Positions 1-6,411 of a stretch of DNA of 20,436 nucleotides are shown here, piece after piece; position 1 is the first letter of the stretch; each line of letters begins with the position of its first letter. Source of the stretch: Chryseobacterium shigense (GTDB lineage: Bacteria; Bacteroidota; Bacteroidia; Flavobacteriales; Weeksellaceae); the NCBI RefSeq assembly GCF_014207845.1, contig NZ_JACHLC010000010.1, positions 1-20,436 on the forward strand, read 5' to 3'. The notes below the pieces were generated by a model, which was not told the DNA's origin, did not search any database, and saw only the letters and a program-made list of their open reading frames with translations. Both the position numbers and the translations under genes were made by a program.

Positions 1-1
1 A

Positions 2-95
2 GGGCCAAAAAGTTATTAACAATTTTAGCCCAAAAATTGAAAAAAAATATCTTAAATTTTGTTAAATACTGTCCTAAGGATGGGGAGTATTATAA
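2..95 (+). repeat. Left copy of a 94-bp perfect inverted repeat at the window edge
   Basis: This stretch is the exact reverse complement of 20343-20436, and identity stops at base 96. It is AT-rich, carries no gene of its own, and contains a small internal palindrome around TCCTAAGGA at 72-80. The match runs to the window edge, so the repeat may be longer outside. A likely reading is one end of a multicopy element, such as an insertion sequence, at which the assembly broke (inference). The stretch CTCCCC...TTAGGACAG, read on the minus strand, loosely recalls IS3-family ends, but I could not confirm a family and no transposase lies inside the window. Confidence 0.85.
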
Positions 96-578
96 TCTCT
101 GCAAAATTCTTCAAATTCACTAGGGGAAAAGATATTTAAATCATAATTTGACATTAATTCAAAGTTTTAGTTTAAAGCAATATACAAAACTTTATAATTA
201 TTAACAATCTGTGTTGAGTGTTGAATATTTGATGTCGATAATATTGTGTTTTTGAAATTAAAAATAAACTACATATGAGTTTAGATAAATATATATACCC
301 CCATTTACCCCAATACCTGTAAAGTTTGTAAAATAAGCCATAATAAAAAACTTTTAAATATGTATCGAAGGTGTATCTACTATATTGATTCAATACCCCC
401 ATCAAGTGTTTTTTTTATTATACCCCCTGCACGATATCTTTGTTTTTTGACGATTGTTTTTCTCGTAAAAGGTTTGATCTATGTTAATGTTTTTGGTTCG
501 AAATGCTTGTAATACTTGTGTTTATCAGTTTTTTGACGTATATTTATACTACTTTTTTACACACTAGTTTCTGAAAGA
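96..578. other. Gene-free AT-rich region upstream of ardA
   Basis: I see no convincing gene in this stretch. Possible reading frames here have AT-driven composition and no recognisable domain. The motif ATACCCCC occurs three times (295-302, 393-400, 420-427), with a partial copy TACCCC at 306-311. It may be a regulatory or mobile-element end region, but that is inference. Confidence 0.5.
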
Positions 579-606
579 AAACCTTGTTTCTATGTGTACA
601 AGGTTT
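579..606 (+). promoter_or_regulatory. Perfect hairpin in the ardA leader
   Basis: AAACCTTGT (579-587) pairs with ACAAGGTTT (598-606), giving a 9-bp perfect stem with a 10-base loop. It ends 16 bases before the upstream ATG at 623 and 85 before the likelier start at 692. No T-run follows, so it does not look like a terminator. It may be an operator or an mRNA leader structure controlling ardA (inference). Confidence 0.5.
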
Positions 607-691
607 AATACAATAAATAAAAATGCCTAGAAGTATTGGCGTACTACTAGGCGAATCAATAAATTTTAAATCGTACTTAAAACTTATCAAC

Positions 692-1216
692 ATGACAAAT
701 TTAAGAAATTGTCTTGATACTGCCAGTATCTATTGTGGCACGTATGCCAAGTATAACAATGGAAGCCTTTACGGTAAATGGTTAAACCTTTCTGACTATT
801 CTGATTTTAATGAATTACAGGAAGTAATGTATGAACTTCATTCTGATGAAGCCGACCCCGAATTTATGTTTCAGGACTATGAATGTCCGATTCTGGAAAA
901 ACTAGGATTATTGAGCGAGTGCCATATATCAAAAGATATATACAATGTACTTGAACAAATTAATGATTCAGGGCATGATGTAGAGGTTTACGAAGCGTGT
1001 TTGGATTGTTTAGGAAGAATGGACTTCCAAAGTCTATATGAATATGTAAACAATTTTTATTACGGCGAATTTTCGAGTGATGAAGATTTCGTACAATGGC
1101 TATATGAAGATGACACGTTTAACATTCCAAATTGGGTTGCCATTGATTGGGAAGCAACAGCACGGAGCATTATGTTTGATTATTTTGAAAGTAACGGACA
1201 TTATTTTAAATCATAG
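692..1216 (+). CDS. ardA: ArdA-type antirestriction protein
   Basis: ArdA proteins are acidic DNA mimics that bind type I restriction-modification enzymes and shield incoming mobile DNA. The domain opens with IYCGTYAKYNNGSLYGKWL (residues 13-31 from this start), continues through a conserved DPEFMFQDYE block (55-64), and ends with the family's C-terminal WEATARSIMFDYF and a final NGHYF. Asp and Glu are frequent throughout, as expected of a DNA mimic. An upstream in-frame ATG at 623 would give 197 residues. I prefer 692 because the resulting 174 residues match the usual family size of about 165-180 and the domain starts close to this Met. The gene is typical mobile-element cargo and sits next to the 3' end of ssrA, pointing to an island edge. 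It reads toward ssrA, which lies on the opposite strand. Confidence 0.88.
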   Translation: MTNLRNCLDTASIYCGTYAKYNNGSLYGKWLNLSDYSDFNELQEVMYELHSDEADPEFMFQDYECPILEKLGLLSECHISKDIYNVLEQINDSGHDVEVYEACLDCLGRMDFQSLYEYVNNFYYGEFSSDEDFVQWLYEDDTFNIPNWVAIDWEATARSIMFDYFESNGHYFKS

Positions 1217-1311
1217 TATATTTGTAATATTATAAACCCTTTGTATGTTTTAAAATTCAAATAGGTTTAATTAAGTTCAAACAGATTTAAAAAAGTACAT
1301 TTCAAAAATTC

Positions 1312-1330
1312 GGGTACAATTTTGGGTACA
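1312..1330 (+). repeat. Tandem GGGTACA motif between ardA and ssrA
   Basis: GGGTACA occurs at 1312-1318 and again at 1324-1330, a 12-base period, each followed by AA. It lies downstream of ardA and just beyond the ssrA terminator. Short direct repeats beside an integration target can be recombinase or excisionase arm sites, but no integrase is present in the window to support that. Confidence 0.35.
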
Positions 1331-1385
1331 AAAACAAAAAAGAGAAAATGTAATTATTTAAAATTCAATAATTTACAAATTCTCT
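1331..1385 (-). terminator. Rho-independent terminator of ssrA
   Basis: Read on the minus strand, a long imperfect stem (outer arms AGAGAA at 1380-1385 and TTCTCT at 1341-1346, plus matching TGTA and TATT segments further in) is followed by TTTTTTGTTTTT (1340 down to 1329). It starts 14 bases past the ssrA 3' end. The convergent ardA transcript meets the same structure without a T-run. Confidence 0.65.
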
Positions 1386-1398
1386 TCAGCTTAAAAAG

Positions 1399-1794
1399 TG
1401 GAGTTGGAGGGATTCGAACCCTCGTCCAAACAAGCAATACATAAGCCTTCTACATGCTTATTCTACTATTGGTTTTCGACTGAAAGCAGAGAGCAGACAC
1501 CCAACTTCCAGCTTATCTTCTGAAATTTTCGTGTTTTAGCCAAAGCATCTAAAACCTTATTTCCGCATTCCTATACCCCAGGATCAAACGCCGCAGAACA
1601 GAGCATTTGTGGAGTATCTTGCTTCCTTACTATCTTCAGGAAAACGCTTGATCTACTATACTTCGATATTAAGCTGCAAGAGCGAACTCTTCGTTGCCAG
1701 TTAAAATTTTGTAGCAAGGGATTAAAGAGATCGCGCTACGGTTCTCTGCATGCTTACTTACCCATTGATCTTGCTGTCGAAACCAGTCAACCCC
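1399..1794 (-). ncRNA. ssrA: Transfer-messenger RNA (tmRNA)
   Basis: tmRNA rescues stalled ribosomes and tags the unfinished protein for proteolysis. The 5' end GGGGTTG (1794-1788) pairs with the 3' end CAACTCC (1406-1400), followed by discriminator A at 1399. The hallmark GACTGGTTTCGACAGC follows the 5' end, and a tRNA-like T-arm with GGTTCGAATCC lies near the 3' end. CCA is not encoded. The tag frame is GGC AAC GAA GAG TTC GCT CTT GCA GCT TAA (1698 down to 1669), giving GNEEFALAA. A Gly resume codon and a nine-residue tag fit Bacteroidota. The RNA is about 396 nt. Its 3' end is a frequent integration site for islands, which fits the ardA gene beyond it. Confidence 0.95.
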
Positions 1795-1811
1795 GTAAAT
1801 AAAAGTGAATG

Positions 1812-1819
1812 CAAAGATA
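1812..1819 (-). promoter_or_regulatory. Promoter -7 element of ssrA
   Basis: On the minus strand this reads TATCTTTG, a match to the Bacteroidota -7 consensus TAnnTTTG. It lies 18 bases upstream of the mature tmRNA 5' end. No clean TTG is seen at the -33 position. Confidence 0.6.
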
Positions 1820-1895
1820 GAGCTTTTTGTTTAAAAAAACTTAATATGCTTATTGCTTTTTTTGAATCAAAGTCATAGCCTGTATGTATCCGGTA

Positions 1896-2687
1896 TTATT
1901 TTGACCTGAAACTTTTCAGAATATTGAATGGTTCACTTCTTCCTGTTCCTGTATTTGAGTCAACCTGCCTGTATACAAGATTTCCTCCTGTTATTTCGAA
2001 TATAAGATCGTCTCCGTTTTGTACATCAAAAGTCAGTTTATTAGTGCCGGATCCTGTAAGGGTAAGATTGTTTACGTTGTTATTGCCAAAATCGTGTCCT
2101 TTGGCGCCTATAATAAACCCGCTTCCTCTGGACCACGTTACGGTCGCATATTTACTTACTCCAACTCCGTTTTGACCCTGGAAAAAAGGGGTGTATACAG
2201 TAAATCCTAGAATGCTGCCTGAATTTACAGTACAGAGAATTTTATTGGTTGCACCGCTGGTAGTATAAGAGCCGTCAAAAGTTATAGCATTGTCATTGGA
2301 TCTGATATCGGTTTGAGTAAATACATTCCCGCTGTCATCAGCAGCCAAAGGTGAGAAAATATTATAGTTAATATCTGCGTTTTGTCGTCCGTTTGTGGTG
2401 CTTATTGTATTTATTTTTAAAGCAGACTTTGTGGTTGAACCCGGATCAATATTCAATTGTGAACCGGGTGAGGCTGAATTGATGCCTATATTGCCGTTAC
2501 TCAAAACTGTTATTTTTTCATTTAAATTTGAATTCGAAATCTTTAAAGCCTTAGTGGAGCCGGAATTATCTTTCGATACAATGTCAAATTTGGCAACAGG
2601 CTGGTCCGTATTGATGCCGAAATTTCCTGTCTGCGCAAAAATAAAGCCGCCGGGGAACATCAGCATTCCCAAAAAAATAGTTTTCAT
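1896..2687 (-). CDS. Secreted repeat-rich surface or fibre-like protein, paralogue B
   Basis: I do not recognise a function. The protein starts with a signal peptide, MKTIFLGMLMFPGGFIFAQ, and is 263 residues without further membrane segments. Shortly after it comes the pattern NFGINTDQPVAKFDI, then NGNIGINSASPGSQLNI, a repeat style common in exported flavobacterial proteins and reminiscent of beta-rich fibre heads. The rest is rich in Asn, Gly, Thr and Ser and ends SFRSK. It aligns along its whole length with the gene immediately upstream (shared DGSYT, then TLTGSGTNKLTFD against TVNGAGTNTLTFD). I chose the start at 2687 because it opens the signal peptide; a longer frame back to 2795 would overlap the upstream gene. 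The upstream stop and this ATG are 4 bases apart, so the two are almost certainly cotranscribed. No clear terminator separates it from ssrA. Confidence 0.8.
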   Translation of the reverse strand: MKTIFLGMLMFPGGFIFAQTGNFGINTDQPVAKFDIVSKDNSGSTKALKISNSNLNEKITVLSNGNIGINSASPGSQLNIDPGSTTKSALKINTISTTNGRQNADINYNIFSPLAADDSGNVFTQTDIRSNDNAITFDGSYTTSGATNKILCTVNSGSILGFTVYTPFFQGQNGVGVSKYATVTWSRGSGFIIGAKGHDFGNNNVNNLTLTGSGTNKLTFDVQNGDDLIFEITGGNLVYRQVDSNTGTGRSEPFNILKSFRSK

Positions 2688-2691
2688 GCTG

Positions 2692-3495
2692 TTATCTGGA
2701 TTTAAAGCTGTAATAAACATTAAATGGTGCAGAAGTGGCGCCGGTTCCTCCGATACTGTAATTAAGAGATCCCATATTAACCCCTGCGCCAACACTTCCC
2801 GTTAAACTTACTGAAAATACCAGATCCGCACCATTGGCAAAATCAAATGTCAGGGTATTGGTTCCCGCTCCATTGACTGTCATTGGGTTTATTGTAGCTG
2901 AGGAGCTGTCATACCCATAATTTGATACAACAAATCCTGCATTACGGGTCCATGTAATGTCAGCATATAAAACATCACCGGTTCCCAGATTGAAATCAGG
3001 GGTTAGTATTTGAAAATGGATAATATTTCCACCTGATAGATTGGTTAAACTAGTGCTTGCTGTTGTGGCGGTATAGCTTCCGTCAAATGTGGAGGCAGAT
3101 GTGTTGGTTGTTTTTATGTCGAACTGCTTAAAAACATTGCCGTTATTGTCAACAACCAAATTGCTGAATTGATTGTAATTTACGCCGGACAATATGCTTT
3201 TATCCTTTGTGTTGCTTAGATTATTGAGTTTTAAAACAGATTTGCTAACTGCTCCCGAATTCACATTCAGCTGTGCTGTATTGGCGGTGGAAGTTGGACT
3301 GTTGACGCCTACATTGCCGTCATTCTGAACAGTTAAGATCTCCGTGGGCGTGGAATTGGAAATCCTGAGCGCTTTGGTGGCGGAATTAGTATTTGATGAA
3401 ATAATATCCAGAGTAGCGCTTGGAGAATTGTTGTTGATTCCTACATTCTGAGAAAATAAGAGTGAAGGAAAAGCTATAAAAAGAATCTTTTTCAT
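2692..3495 (-). CDS. Secreted repeat-rich surface or fibre-like protein, paralogue A
   Basis: This is the first gene of a two-gene unit of paralogues. The start at 3495 gives the signal peptide MKKILFIAFPSLLFSQ and a 267-residue product; an in-frame ATG at 3519 would add eight residues before it. The mature protein begins NVGINNNSPSATLDI, followed by NGNVGVNSPTSTANTAQLNV, then a Ser/Thr/Asn-rich, probably beta-rich region with a WTRNAGFVV segment (WSRGSGFII in the partner), and ends SFKSR. It has no transmembrane segment, catalytic motif, sorting domain or endosialidase-like chaperone domain that I can see. Function is unknown; export to the periplasm or cell surface is inferred from the signal peptide. 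A weak -7 match (TAATTTTG, 3524-3517 on the minus strand) would put the transcript start below 3517, which favours the shorter start, but no well-spaced -33 element goes with it. Confidence 0.8.
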   Translation of the reverse strand: MKKILFIAFPSLLFSQNVGINNNSPSATLDIISSNTNSATKALRISNSTPTEILTVQNDGNVGVNSPTSTANTAQLNVNSGAVSKSVLKLNNLSNTKDKSILSGVNYNQFSNLVVDNNGNVFKQFDIKTTNTSASTFDGSYTATTASTSLTNLSGGNIIHFQILTPDFNLGTGDVLYADITWTRNAGFVVSNYGYDSSSATINPMTVNGAGTNTLTFDFANGADLVFSVSLTGSVGAGVNMGSLNYSIGGTGATSAPFNVYYSFKSR

Positions 3496-3519
3496 TCTGG
3501 TAAATTGTTGATCCATCAA

Positions 3520-4028
3520 AATTAAGATTGATATCCAGGCCTTAAATCAACTTTAATGTCAACTTTAAATGAGTTTTTAAATTTAGTTAGTGTTTATGTA
3601 ATTTTTTGATTTTTAATAGGTTGGATAAATAAAATTCAAAAAAGCCTTATGAACTTAGATGAAAAGGGTCCCCTCAATGTGTAAGGGCGTAAAATTGAAC
3701 TGCAAATATTGCATAATCATCAACTAAAGTGTACTCCTTCTTAATAATCTGTTATGGTATTTTGGAACGCTTTTTACATTCATATGAAACCGTAATTATC
3801 AAAAAAATAACTTCTCATTCTAAGTTTAATGATAACCTATCCGGAATTTATTGGCTCTAAATTATTTAAAAGAATTATTTAAAAAAAAGTAATGGGGTTT
3901 TTAATTATTTTGTATTGATTTTCTTGAATAATATTGATTTTTATTATTGGATGGTACTTATGATTGTTATTTTTGTAATTGCATGGTAGGACATAATAAC
4001 CTCAAAATTATTTTTTAATGATTATAAT
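3520..4028. other. Gene-free divergent intergenic region
   Basis: This stretch lies between the secreted-protein pair (minus strand) and rpsU (plus strand). I see no gene, RNA or strong hairpin in it. It is AT-rich and would contain the promoter of the minus-strand pair. Confidence 0.5.
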
Positions 4029-4058
4029 TTGCCAATCAATGAAAAATTATTAACTTTG
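4029..4058 (+). promoter_or_regulatory. Promoter of rpsU
   Basis: TTG at 4029-4031, a 19-base spacer, and TAACTTTG at 4051-4058 match the housekeeping promoter of Bacteroidota. The ATG of rpsU is 23 bases further on, so the leader is short. Confidence 0.8.
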
Positions 4059-4081
4059 CAATCCAAAATGAGATGTAAAAT

Positions 4082-4279
4082 ATGTTAATAATTCCAGTAA
4101 AAGATGGTGAATCCATCGACAGAGCTTTAAAAAAATATAAAAGAAAATTTGATAAAACGGGTACAGTTCGTCAATTAAGAGCTAGACAGCAGTTTATTAA
4201 GCCTTCTGTAACTTTAAGACAAGCTAGACTAAAGGCCGCTTACAAACAAAGAGGACTTAGCAAGGAAGAGCAGGCTTAA
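4082..4279 (+). CDS. rpsU: Small ribosomal subunit protein bS21
   Basis: bS21 is a small basic protein of the 30S subunit, located near the 3' end of 16S rRNA and involved in translation initiation. The 65-residue product starts MLIIPVKDGESIDRALKKYK and continues with the basic helix-rich body (KFDKTGTVRQLRARQQFIKP, then TLRQARLKAAYKQR), which is characteristic of the family at its normal length. The gene has its own strong promoter. A long hairpin follows directly, so only part of the transcription is expected to continue into xerC and hpf. Confidence 0.97.
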   Translation: MLIIPVKDGESIDRALKKYKRKFDKTGTVRQLRARQQFIKPSVTLRQARLKAAYKQRGLSKEEQA

Positions 4280-4300
4280 GATTTTTCTTAACCACATACT

Positions 4301-4347
4301 AAATTCACTTCTTAAATACGTATATTTGAGAGGTGAATTTTTGTTTT
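4301..4347 (+). terminator. Strong hairpin terminator or attenuator between rpsU and xerC
   Basis: Bases 4301-4318 pair with 4323-4340 over 18 positions (two of them T-G), closing a CGTA tetraloop. TTGTTTTT follows. The T-run ends only 13 bases before the xerC ATG, so it should cut transcription sharply between bS21 and the low-abundance recombinase. Confidence 0.8.
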
Positions 4348-4359
4348 TATACCTTAGTG

Positions 4360-5247
4360 ATGTTAGATAAGTATTTAGAATATTTACAGTTCGAAAAGAG
4401 GTATTCACCTCACACGATTACAAGTTACAGAAAAGATCTTGAAGACTTTTCCCGTTTCTGCCTTAAAACAGAAGCTTCCGAAGATATTTCCAAAGCTGAT
4501 AAAAAAGTAATCAGGAACTTTATTGTTGAATTGAGTGAAAACCATATTTCAAAAAGAAGCATCAACAGGAAATTATCGTCACTCCGTAGTTTTTATTTAT
4601 TTCTTTTAAAAATAGGAGAGATCAAAGTTTCCCCTGCAGAAAGTGTATCTTCCCTTAAGTTTTACGCTGAAAAACAGATACCTGTCTCGCAGGAAGAAAT
4701 GCAGATGCTTAATGATCGTGTCCTGGAAAACACTCATGATATTCTTGAAAGATGTATCGTTGAAGTATTATATCAGACGGGGATGCGTAAAGCTGAGCTT
4801 TGTGGCCTGATGTTTGACGATGTTAATATAGACGGAAACGAACTCAAAGTAATAGGAAAAGGAAATAAAGAACGTTTCATTCCTGTTTCTGCGGACCTCT
4901 CGGACTTGTTAAGAAGTTATTTGGAGATAAGGAAACCCCACCATGAACATATATCATATTTTTTCGTCAATAAAAAGGGTAAAAAACTCAATGAAAAATT
5001 TGTTTATGTGGTAGTTAATAAGTACCTTAGTCTTGTAACAACGAAAGAAAAAAGAAGTCCTCACATCCTTCGTCATAGCTTTGCTACACACGTTTTGGAT
5101 AATGGGGCGGAGATCTCCAAAGTAAAAAAAATATTAGGGCATTCCAGTCTTGCCAGTACTCAAGTCTATACGAATGCCAATATTGAACAATTGAAAAAAG
5201 TGTTTAATCAGGCTCACCCTCGAGCATCTAAAAAAGAAGAATTATGA
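4360..5247 (+). CDS. xerC: Tyrosine recombinase XerC/XerD family
   Basis: Xer recombinases resolve chromosome dimers at the dif site during cell division. The 295-residue protein has an N-terminal SAM-like core-binding domain (about 1-95) and a C-terminal catalytic domain. The full active site is present: Arg143 (TGMRKAEL), Lys167 (GKGNKERFIPV), His235 and Arg238 (HILRHSFATH), His261 (LGHSSLASTQ) and the nucleophile Tyr270 (VYTN). The start at 4360 (MLDKYLEYL) gives the usual family length; an ATG at 4333 would begin inside the terminator hairpin. The gene overlaps hpf by four bases (ATGA), so the two are translationally coupled. Its place in the conserved rpsU-hpf block argues for a chromosomal Xer rather than a mobile-element integrase. 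Whether it is the XerC or XerD partner cannot be told here. Confidence 0.93.
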   Translation: MLDKYLEYLQFEKRYSPHTITSYRKDLEDFSRFCLKTEASEDISKADKKVIRNFIVELSENHISKRSINRKLSSLRSFYLFLLKIGEIKVSPAESVSSLKFYAEKQIPVSQEEMQMLNDRVLENTHDILERCIVEVLYQTGMRKAELCGLMFDDVNIDGNELKVIGKGNKERFIPVSADLSDLLRSYLEIRKPHHEHISYFFVNKKGKKLNEKFVYVVVNKYLSLVTTKEKRSPHILRHSFATHVLDNGAEISKVKKILGHSSLASTQVYTNANIEQLKKVFNQAHPRASKKEEL

Positions 5248-5534
5248 AGATCACAGTTCAATCAATTGGTTTAACTCCACACGAACCATTAGAATCACAC
5301 ATTGACAAAAAAGTAAGTAAACTGGAAACCTTTTATGATAAAATTCATGAGTGTAAGGTGTTCTTAAAAGTTGAAAATAACTCGGATAAAAGTAACAAGA
5401 CTGCTGAACTTATTTTAGCTGTTCCAGGCGATGATATCGTAGTGAAAAAGACATCTGAAAGTTTTGAAGAAAGTTTAGATCTGTGTGTTGATACTGCTAA
5501 AAAGCTATTAATCAAGAAAAAAGAAATGGCATAG
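5244..5534 (+). CDS. hpf: Ribosome hibernation promoting factor, short form (HPF/RaiA)
   Basis: HPF and RaiA bind the decoding region of idle 30S subunits during slow growth and either promote or block 100S dimer formation. The 96-residue protein begins MKITVQSIGLTPHEPLESHI and shows the family's alternating pattern: a first strand, helix 1 (DKKVSKLETFYDK), three strands (KVFLKVEN..., TAELILAVPG, DDIVVKKTSES), and a second helix ending in a lysine-rich tail. The C-terminal dimerisation domain of long HPF is absent, so this is the short form. It overlaps the end of xerC by four bases. A terminator-like inverted repeat lies 34 bases downstream. Confidence 0.92.
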   Translation: MKITVQSIGLTPHEPLESHIDKKVSKLETFYDKIHECKVFLKVENNSDKSNKTAELILAVPGDDIVVKKTSESFEESLDLCVDTAKKLLIKKKEMA

Positions 5535-5565
5535 TAAAAAAAGTTAAAAAAAATTATAGAAAAGT

Positions 5566-5596
5566 TTGAGAATTCAAAAAATCCGTTCTATATTTG
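5566..5596 (+). promoter_or_regulatory. Promoter of the tRNA cluster
   Basis: TTG at 5566-5568, a 20-base spacer, and TATATTTG at 5589-5596. The transcript should start near 5603, about 40 bases before the first tRNA. Most of this promoter lies inside the loop of the inverted repeat 5569-5632. Confidence 0.75.
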
Positions 5597-5638
5597 CACT
5601 CGCAAAAAGGGAACAGCGATCTTTTGAATTCTTTTTTT
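5569..5638 (+). terminator. Terminator-like inverted repeat that encloses the tRNA promoter
   Basis: AGAATTCAAAA (5569-5579) is the exact complement of TTTTGAATTCT (5622-5632), and a T-run follows to 5638. The loop is 42 bases. Transcripts coming from hpf would carry both arms; transcripts from the promoter in the loop carry only the right arm. Its function as a terminator is inference. Confidence 0.5.
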
Positions 5639-5642
5639 ATTT

Positions 5643-5716
5643 GCCTCCATAGCTCAGTTGGCCAGAGCACGTGATTTGTAATCTCGGGGTCGTGGGTTCG
5701 AATCCCTCTGGAGGCT
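5643..5716 (+). tRNA. tRNA-Thr (TGT), copy 1
   Basis: The acceptor arms GCCTCCA and TGGAGGC pair, the T-loop is GTTCGAATC, and the anticodon loop TTTGTAA gives anticodon TGT. The discriminator is T5716 and CCA is not encoded. It is the first gene of the tRNA cluster and identical to the copy at 6070. Confidence 0.97.
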
Positions 5717-5734
5717 CTTTTAATATAAACATGA

Positions 5735-5815
5735 GGGGAGATTCCAGAGTGGCTAAATGGGACTGACTGTAACTCAGTTGCTTCGGCTTCGTAGGTTCGA
5801 ATCCTGCTCTCCCCA
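5735..5815 (+). tRNA. tRNA-Tyr (GTA), copy 1
   Basis: The acceptor arms GGGGAGA and TCTCCCC pair, the anticodon loop CTGTAAC gives GTA, and a long variable arm (TTGCTTCGGCTTCG) marks a class II tRNA. The discriminator is A5815. It is identical to the copy at 6164. Confidence 0.97.
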
Positions 5816-5836
5816 CATTTTATATTAGATAAAAAT

Positions 5837-5867
5837 TTGTGTATCTAAAGGATTTTTCCTAAGTTTG
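5837..5867 (+). promoter_or_regulatory. Internal promoter before tRNA-Gly copy 1
   Basis: TTG at 5837-5839, a 20-base spacer, and TAAGTTTG at 5860-5867. The same arrangement precedes the second Gly copy although much of the spacer has diverged, which suggests it is maintained. Confidence 0.65.
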
Positions 5868-5900
5868 CACAGCGTTACCAATAATTTTGGAAACAAAATT

Positions 5901-5973
5901 GCGGAAGTAGCTCAGTTGGTAGAGCGTCAGCCTTCCAAGCTGAATGTCGCGGGTTCGACCCCCGTCTTCCGCT
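5901..5973 (+). tRNA. tRNA-Gly (TCC), copy 1
   Basis: The acceptor arms GCGGAAG and CTTCCGC pair and the anticodon loop CTTCCAA gives TCC. The discriminator is T5973. It is identical to the copy at 6331 and followed by a terminator. Confidence 0.97.
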
Positions 5974-5981
5974 CAAAAAGT

Positions 5982-6010
5982 ATCACTCTGTTAGAGGGTG
6001 ATTTTTTTTT
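5982..6010 (+). terminator. Terminator after tRNA-Gly copy 1
   Basis: An 8-bp stem (ATCACTCT with AGGGTGAT, one T-G pair, loop GTTAG) is followed by a run of nine T. It closes the first tRNA unit. Confidence 0.8.
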
Positions 6011-6069
6011 CACTGCTGAAGAGCATAGAGTAGATTCTCTCTAAAGCCTTCAGTCTACATTTTAAAATT

Positions 6070-6143
6070 GCCTCCATAGCTCAGTTGGCCAGAGCACGTG
6101 ATTTGTAATCTCGGGGTCGTGGGTTCGAATCCCTCTGGAGGCT
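6070..6143 (+). tRNA. tRNA-Thr (TGT), copy 2
   Basis: The sequence is identical to 5643-5716, anticodon TGT. It starts the second tRNA unit. I see no clear promoter between the terminator at 6010 and this gene. Confidence 0.97.
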
Positions 6144-6163
6144 CAATTTTAATATAAACATGA

Positions 6164-6244
6164 GGGGAGATTCCAGAGTGGCTAAATGGGACTGACTGTA
6201 ACTCAGTTGCTTCGGCTTCGTAGGTTCGAATCCTGCTCTCCCCA
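6164..6244 (+). tRNA. tRNA-Tyr (GTA), copy 2
   Basis: The sequence is identical to 5735-5815, with the same long variable arm and GTA anticodon. Confidence 0.97.
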
Positions 6245-6265
6245 CATTTTATATTATAAAAAATC

Positions 6266-6296
6266 TTGCAGATTTAAAAGGATTTTCCTAAGTTTG
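6266..6296 (+). promoter_or_regulatory. Internal promoter before tRNA-Gly copy 2
   Basis: TTG at 6266-6268, a 20-base spacer, and TAAGTTTG at 6289-6296, the counterpart of 5837-5867. Confidence 0.65.
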
Positions 6297-6330
6297 CACA
6301 GCGTTTACCAATAATTTTGGAAACAAAATT

Positions 6331-6403
6331 GCGGAAGTAGCTCAGTTGGTAGAGCGTCAGCCTTCCAAGCTGAATGTCGCGGGTTCGACCCCCGTCTTCC
6401 GCT
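6331..6403 (+). tRNA. tRNA-Gly (TCC), copy 2
   Basis: The sequence is identical to 5901-5973, anticodon TCC. A terminator hairpin follows. Confidence 0.97.
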
Positions 6404-6411
6404 CAAAGAAA

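Noticed and set aside
172..405. A 77-residue minus-strand reading frame
   Set aside because: Its residues are those expected from AT-rich DNA (Tyr, Ile, Leu, Lys), there is no domain, and it overlaps the repeated ATACCCCC motifs.
2688..2795. A longer N-terminus for secreted paralogue B
   Set aside because: It would overlap the end of paralogue A and bury a clear signal peptide that begins at 2687.
4333..4359. A nine-residue extension of the Xer recombinase
   Set aside because: The ATG is inside the rpsU terminator stem and the family sequence begins at 4360.
4360..5247. The Xer recombinase as the integrase of the island near ssrA
   Set aside because: It is in the conserved rpsU-hpf block, far from ssrA, and has the size and sequence of a housekeeping Xer.
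5643..6403. A CRISPR-like repeat array
   Set aside because: The repeats are tRNA genes in two long units; no short regularly spaced repeats or cas genes were found.
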